DNA of 17,363 nt from Gammaproteobacteria bacterium UBA7803 (GTDB lineage: Bacteria; Pseudomonadota; Gammaproteobacteria; Pseudomonadales; Azotimanducaceae): the NCBI GenBank assembly GCA_002480525.1, contig DLCH01000074.1, positions 19,021-36,383 on the forward strand. Direction: 5' to 3'. A program made the translations under genes and the position numbers. Positions 14,771 through 17,363 of the stretch are shown piece by piece. The notes under the pieces are model-generated. The model was not told where the DNA came from. It saw nothing but the letters and a program-made list of their open reading frames with translations, and did not search any database. The number at the start of each line of letters is the position of its first letter. The stretch's first letter is position 1.

Positions 14771-14907
14771 GAGCGCCCTCCCGGGCGCGATCTGCCGCCG
14801 CGATTGCGGCGGCCCGGCGGTTGCGTTTCGAGTCTCCTCGGGGTCGACGCCATCCATTCCATGCCGCGCCGGGGGGATCGCGCCCGGGAGGGCGCTCCTA
14901 CGGGCGG
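14761..14907. repeat. REP pair forming a 31-bp perfect inverted repeat around an 85-bp centre
   Basis: The left arm (14761-14791) and right arm (14877-14907) are exact reverse complements over 31 bp. Each arm contains a REP-like element (14767-14791 and 14877-14901) with core stem GCGCCC-TCCC-GGGCGC, plus six further matching bases (CCGCCC) outside it. The left arm overlaps the last ten bases of the carboxyltransferase gene and supplies its TAG stop. The inner segment contains another strong hairpin at 14794-14813. Confidence 0.92.
14794..14813. terminator. Strong hairpin after the carboxyltransferase gene, candidate transcript end or mRNA-stabilising stem
   Basis: GCCGCCGC, loop GATT, GCGGCGGC: a perfect 8-bp all-GC stem with a tetraloop, 23 bases after the stop codon. 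There is no following T-run, so Rho-independent termination is uncertain. With the flanking REPs it would make a compact folded 3' end. Confidence 0.4.
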
Positions 14908-14938
14908 GGCGGGGTCGGACGCGTGGGGTGATTCGCGT

Positions 14939-14944
14939 TAGAAT
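14939..14944 (+). promoter_or_regulatory. Candidate sigma-70 -10 element (TAGAAT) for the SDR at 14986
   Basis: TAGAAT matches TATAAT at five of six positions and lies 41 bp before the start codon, giving a predicted leader of about 35 bases. The -35 region (about 14915-14921, TCGGAC) is weak. Its place just after the REP pair supports separate transcription of the downstream gene. Confidence 0.45.
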
Positions 14945-14985
14945 GCGCGGCTTTTCACAACCGCAGTTCGCATTCAGGGGGACTC

Positions 14986-15855
14986 ATGAGCTATTCGTTC
15001 GAAGGTAAGGTCGCCATCGTCACCGGCGCCGGCGGCGGTCTCGGCCGCTGCCACGCGCTGGAGCTGGCCAAGCGCGGCGCCAAGGTCGTGGTGAACGATC
15101 TCGGCGGCGCCATGGACGGCACCGGCGGTTCCTCGGACGCCGCCAACGCCGTGGTGGAAGAGATCAAGAGCGCGGGCGGCGAAGCCATCGCCAACGGCGG
15201 CTCCGTGTCCGACCGCCAGGGCGCCCAGAGCATGGTGGACGACGCCATGAACGCCTGGGGCCGGGTCGACATCCTCATCAACAACGCCGGCATCCTGCGT
15301 GACAAGTCCTTCGCCAAGATGGAGCTGGACGACTTTCAGGTCGTGCTGGACGTGCACCTGATGGGCTCGGTCAACGTCACCAAGGCAGTGTGGCCGATCA
15401 TGCGCGAGCAGAACTACGGCCGCATCGTCATGACCACGTCGCCCTCCGGCCTGTACGGCAACTTCGGCCAGACCAACTACGGCGCTGCCAAGCTGGGCCT
15501 GGTGGGCTTCATGAACACCCTGAAGATCGAAGGGGCCAAGAACAACATCCACACCAACGCCATCGCGCCGGTGGCGGCCACCCGGATGACCGAGGACCTG
15601 ATTCCCGAGCAGGCGCAGAAGGCGCTCGGGCCGGAGCTGGTGACGCCGGCGGTGGTCTACCTGTGCACCGAGGACGCCCCGAACGGCGTCGTCGTCCAGG
15701 CTCAGGGCGGCCGCTTCTCGGTGGCCTGCGTGGTGGAGAATCAGGGCGTGGATCTCGGCGCCGACGCCACCGTCGAGGACGTGGCCGAGCACTATGCGCA
15801 GATCGCGGACCTCACCGGCGCCAAGCCCCGCAACATGCTGCAGCTCGGCGGCTGA
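14986..15855 (+). CDS. SDR dehydrogenase, MFE-2 / 17beta-HSD4-type 3-hydroxyacyl-CoA dehydrogenase
   Basis: 289 residues. ATG 14986 follows AGGGGGA (14976-14982). It has the Rossmann motif TGAGGGLGRCHALELAKRGA (13-32) and NDLGGAMDGTGGSSDAANAV (37-56), the insertion typical of the dehydrogenase part of multifunctional enzyme type 2 (Fox2, HSD17B4). NNAGILRDKSF lies at 99-109. The catalytic residues are S152 in TTSPSGLYGNFGQ, Y165 and K169 in NYGAAK. It would oxidise a (3R)-hydroxyacyl-CoA to the 3-oxoacyl-CoA with NAD+. Unlike MFE-2 it has no fused hydratase-2 or SCP2 domain. It probably works with the nearby crotonase and carboxylase genes in acyl-CoA catabolism, though the REP region and its own promoter candidate suggest a separate transcript. 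Confidence 0.92.
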   Translation: MSYSFEGKVAIVTGAGGGLGRCHALELAKRGAKVVVNDLGGAMDGTGGSSDAANAVVEEIKSAGGEAIANGGSVSDRQGAQSMVDDAMNAWGRVDILINNAGILRDKSFAKMELDDFQVVLDVHLMGSVNVTKAVWPIMREQNYGRIVMTTSPSGLYGNFGQTNYGAAKLGLVGFMNTLKIEGAKNNIHTNAIAPVAATRMTEDLIPEQAQKALGPELVTPAVVYLCTEDAPNGVVVQAQGGRFSVACVVENQGVDLGADATVEDVAEHYAQIADLTGAKPRNMLQLGG

Positions 15856-15894
15856 AGCGACGATCCGGTCGGGCGCCCGCGGCGTCCGGCCGGT

Positions 15895-16368
15895 TCAGCC
15901 CGGGCGGATTTCCGACAGCGCGTGGCCGAGGGTGGACGGATCCACCAAATCGTCGCGAATCACCGCCCGGCCGGCTTCCAGCTCCATGGCGAAGTCGCCT
16001 TCGGCGCGGGCCTCCGGAGAGATCCGCTGCAGCAGCAGTTCCTTGACCTTGTCGGCATCGTCGGCGGGCACGTAGCGCTGCATGGTGTTGCACAGCCCCG
16101 TGCTGCGGTCGTAGATGGCGAAGCTCAGGCGGTGTACCGATTCCACCACGCCGGCGCGCTGGAAGATTTCGCCCTGGGCCTGCCACTCCTGTTCGGGCAG
16201 CCACAGGCAGACGGCGAGCCCGTGCACCACGAGGCCGTGCTTGTTGGCCATCATGTACTGCCACAGCCGGAACAGGCTGTGCTCGACGTACCGCACGCCG
16301 GGGTCACCGTCGCGATTGGTGATTTCACAGCGCACGAGGAGCTGACGTTGGCTGTCGCTCAGGGCCAT
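15895..16368 (-). CDS. Hypothetical protein
   Basis: 157 residues; start ATG at 16368-16366 with GAGAG about 8 bases upstream on the coding strand. It appears soluble and mixed alpha/beta, with no signal peptide or membrane segment. Notable stretches are LFRLWQYMMANKHGLVVHGL (32-51), RLSFAIYDRSTGLCNTMQRY (79-98) and the acidic end DDLVDPSTLGHALSEIRPG. I do not recognise a family or catalytic motif. It is convergent with the SDR at 14986 across 39 bp, which contains the short palindrome CGGGCGCCCG (15870-15879), and divergent from the small membrane protein gene. Coding is supported by the start signals, a TATACT box upstream and the absence of a better gene on the other strand. Confidence 0.7.
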   Translation of the reverse strand: MALSDSQRQLLVRCEITNRDGDPGVRYVEHSLFRLWQYMMANKHGLVVHGLAVCLWLPEQEWQAQGEIFQRAGVVESVHRLSFAIYDRSTGLCNTMQRYVPADDADKVKELLLQRISPEARAEGDFAMELEAGRAVIRDDLVDPSTLGHALSEIRPG

Positions 16369-16395
16369 GGTTGAACTCTCGGCATCGCTCCCGTC

Positions 16396-16401
16396 AGTAT
16401 A
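16396..16401 (-). promoter_or_regulatory. Candidate -10 box (TATACT) for the minus-strand hypothetical gene
   Basis: On the minus strand the 57-bp divergent spacer reads GCC-TATACT-GACGGG, five of six matches to TATAAT, 27 bases before the start codon. No good -35 is seen 16-18 bases upstream. On the plus strand a TTGAAC (16371-16376) could be a -35 for the membrane protein gene, but its spacing to any -10 is poor. Confidence 0.4.
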
Positions 16402-16425
16402 GGCGTTTCACACCGGTACGCACGC

Positions 16426-16617
16426 ATGGCGGCGGCAATTCTCACTCTCGCTCTGGCGTTTCTGTGCGGTGGCGGGCTCTGGCTCGGCCTGGGGCCGCGG
16501 CTGACGCTGAGCGAGGAGCAGGAGCAGAATCAGCTCCTGAACCTGGTGGTGTACGTGGGCGCCGCGGTGCCGCCGGCCTTCGCCCTGGTGTTCTTTCTGC
16601 TCGGGGGGCTGTCGTGA
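16426..16617 (+). CDS. Small two-helix membrane protein
   Basis: 63 residues. Two hydrophobic segments, about 2-24 (AAAILTLALAFLCGGGLWLG) and about 38-61 (VVYVGAAVPPAFALVFFLLG), are joined by a polar, acidic loop SEEQEQNQ (29-36). This is a hairpin inner-membrane topology. I do not recognise a family. The stop codon TGA overlaps the GTG start of the next gene (GTGA), so the two are translationally coupled and probably work together or are at least co-expressed. There is no strong RBS before the ATG at 16426. The clean two-helix design and the coupling argue that it is real. Confidence 0.65.
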   Translation: MAAAILTLALAFLCGGGLWLGLGPRLTLSEEQEQNQLLNLVVYVGAAVPPAFALVFFLLGGLS

Positions 16618-17255
16618 CCGCGGCACAGCCCGCGGCCCTGCCGGCTGCCCTCGGCATCGACCCGGATACCGTCAAGGGCTTCCTGCATCCCGAGGAAGGC
16701 GCGCGGCTCTACGAGCTGGCGCGCACCCTGGCGCCCGCCGGGCCGTGCCTGGAAGTGGGCAGCTACTGCGGCAAGTCGACCCTGTATCTCGGGGCCGGCT
16801 GCCGGGACGCGGGTCGGCTGCTCTTCGCGGTCGATCACCATCGCGGCTCGGAGGAGCATCAGCCCGGGGAGGAGTACCACGACCCGGAGCTCGTCGACCC
16901 GGCGTCCGGCCGGTTCGATTCCCTGCGCGCGTTCCGCGACACCCTGGCCCGGGCGGACCTGGAGCAGACCGTGGTGCCGCTGGTGACCTCGTCGGCGCTG
17001 GCGGCGCGCCACTGGAACACGCCTCTGGCCCTGGTGTTCATCGACGGCGGCCACAGCCGGGAGGCGGCGCTGACCGACTACCGCTGCTGGGCCGCCCACG
17101 TGCAGCCCGGCGGCGTGCTGGCCATCCACGACCTGTTTCCCGACCCCGCCGAGGGCGGCCAGGCGCCCATCGAGATCTATCGTCTGGCGCTGGCCTCCGG
17201 CCTGTTCCGGGAGCTGCCGGGCACCCGCACCCTGGGCGTGCTCGAGCGCCTCTGA
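16614..17255 (+). CDS. Class I SAM-dependent methyltransferase (Methyltransf_24-like)
   Basis: 213 residues from GTG 16614, which overlaps the upstream stop by 4 bp. The frame is open further upstream but only through the small membrane gene in another frame. The SAM-binding motif I is CLEVGSYCGKSTLYLGA (45-61), D74 in FAVDHH is the likely acidic residue of motif II, VFIDGGHSREAALTDYRCWA (141-160) is the post-II region and HVQPGGVLAIHDLFPDP (162-178) motif III. This arrangement, with FIDGGHS and IHD, is typical of the Methyltransf_24 and cephalosporin-hydroxylase-like group, whose substrates are usually small molecules or sugars. No substrate is evident. It ends 23 bp before a REP pair. Confidence 0.88.
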   Translation: MTAAQPAALPAALGIDPDTVKGFLHPEEGARLYELARTLAPAGPCLEVGSYCGKSTLYLGAGCRDAGRLLFAVDHHRGSEEHQPGEEYHDPELVDPASGRFDSLRAFRDTLARADLEQTVVPLVTSSALAARHWNTPLALVFIDGGHSREAALTDYRCWAAHVQPGGVLAIHDLFPDPAEGGQAPIEIYRLALASGLFRELPGTRTLGVLERL

Positions 17256-17278
17256 CCCGGTTCGATGCCGCCATAGGT

Positions 17279-17363
17279 GTGGGAGCGGCTTCCCGGCCGC
17301 GATCCGCTGTGTGATCTGCCGGGTGGCCTGGCGGCTGCCTGCCATCGCGGCCGGGAGGCCGCT
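17279..17363. repeat. REP pair in inverted orientation, right element cut by window end
   Basis: The forward element at 17279-17303 starts GTGGGAGCGG and ends CCGCGAT, with stem GCGGCT-TCCC-GGCCGC (one T-G wobble). The reverse element begins at 17344 (ATCGCGGCCGGGAGGCCGCT) and runs off the window. The 40-bp centre holds nothing recognisable. The pair lies downstream of the methyltransferase gene, as expected for intergenic REPs. Confidence 0.85.

Noticed and set aside
12389..14857. 822-codon minus-strand open frame
   Set aside because: Antisense to the crotonase and carboxyltransferase, low-complexity composition (His, Arg, Gly, Ala-rich) and no recognisable domain.
15870..15879. Palindrome CGGGCGCCCG as a terminator between convergent genes
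   Set aside because: A perfect palindrome but with no loop and no T-run. It is too short to call and may be chance at this GC content.
1..17363. tRNA, rRNA, transposase, integrase or phage genes
   Set aside because: None were recognised by reading either strand. REP palindromes are the only mobile-type elements seen.

Overview
The window is very GC-rich (about 70% by eye), densely coded DNA of bacterial type. REP-like palindromes beginning GTRGGAGCG, an AttH-type lipoprotein gene and a long-form purC all point to a high-GC Pseudomonadota, most likely a gammaproteobacterium. That placement is an inference from style and gene content; no rRNA or tRNA is present to confirm it.

Layout. (1) 1-2257: the tail of a membrane operon, with the end of an FtsX-type ABC permease, an AttH/CrtC-like lipocalin protein and a NUDIX hydrolase, each overlapping the next. 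(2) 2298-6617: a receiver-PAS-GGDEF-EAL c-di-GMP protein, a PLP-dependent transsulfuration-family enzyme and an SDR dehydrogenase, closely spaced. The last 27 bp of the SDR gene, including its stop codon, are repeated in tandem downstream. (3) 6699-8527: REP palindromes, purC (SAICAR synthase) and an alpha/beta hydrolase. (4) 8538-9635 on the minus strand: a protein of unknown function, convergent with the hydrolase across a hairpin in which the two stop codons pair with each other.

(5) 9687-15855 is the most distinctive part. It holds a 123-aa unknown protein, a stand-alone biotin carboxylase, an ECF41-type sigma factor preceded by a sequence resembling an ECF41 promoter, a crotonase with a dienoyl-CoA-isomerase-like active site, and an acyl-CoA carboxyltransferase. 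Across a REP inverted repeat lies an MFE-2-type 3-hydroxyacyl-CoA dehydrogenase. Together these suggest an acyl-CoA carboxylation and beta-oxidation-like catabolic module with its own sigma factor. No biotin carrier protein is encoded in the window, so that part must come from elsewhere. The substrate cannot be read from the sequence.

(6) 15895-17363: a minus-strand unknown protein, a divergent small two-helix membrane protein translationally overlapping a class I SAM methyltransferase, and a final REP pair cut by the window end.

Coding is nearly continuous. The only gene-free stretch near 250 bp is 6618-6864 (tandem repeat plus REPs). The gap at 14771-14985 is filled mostly by a REP inverted repeat and a possible promoter.
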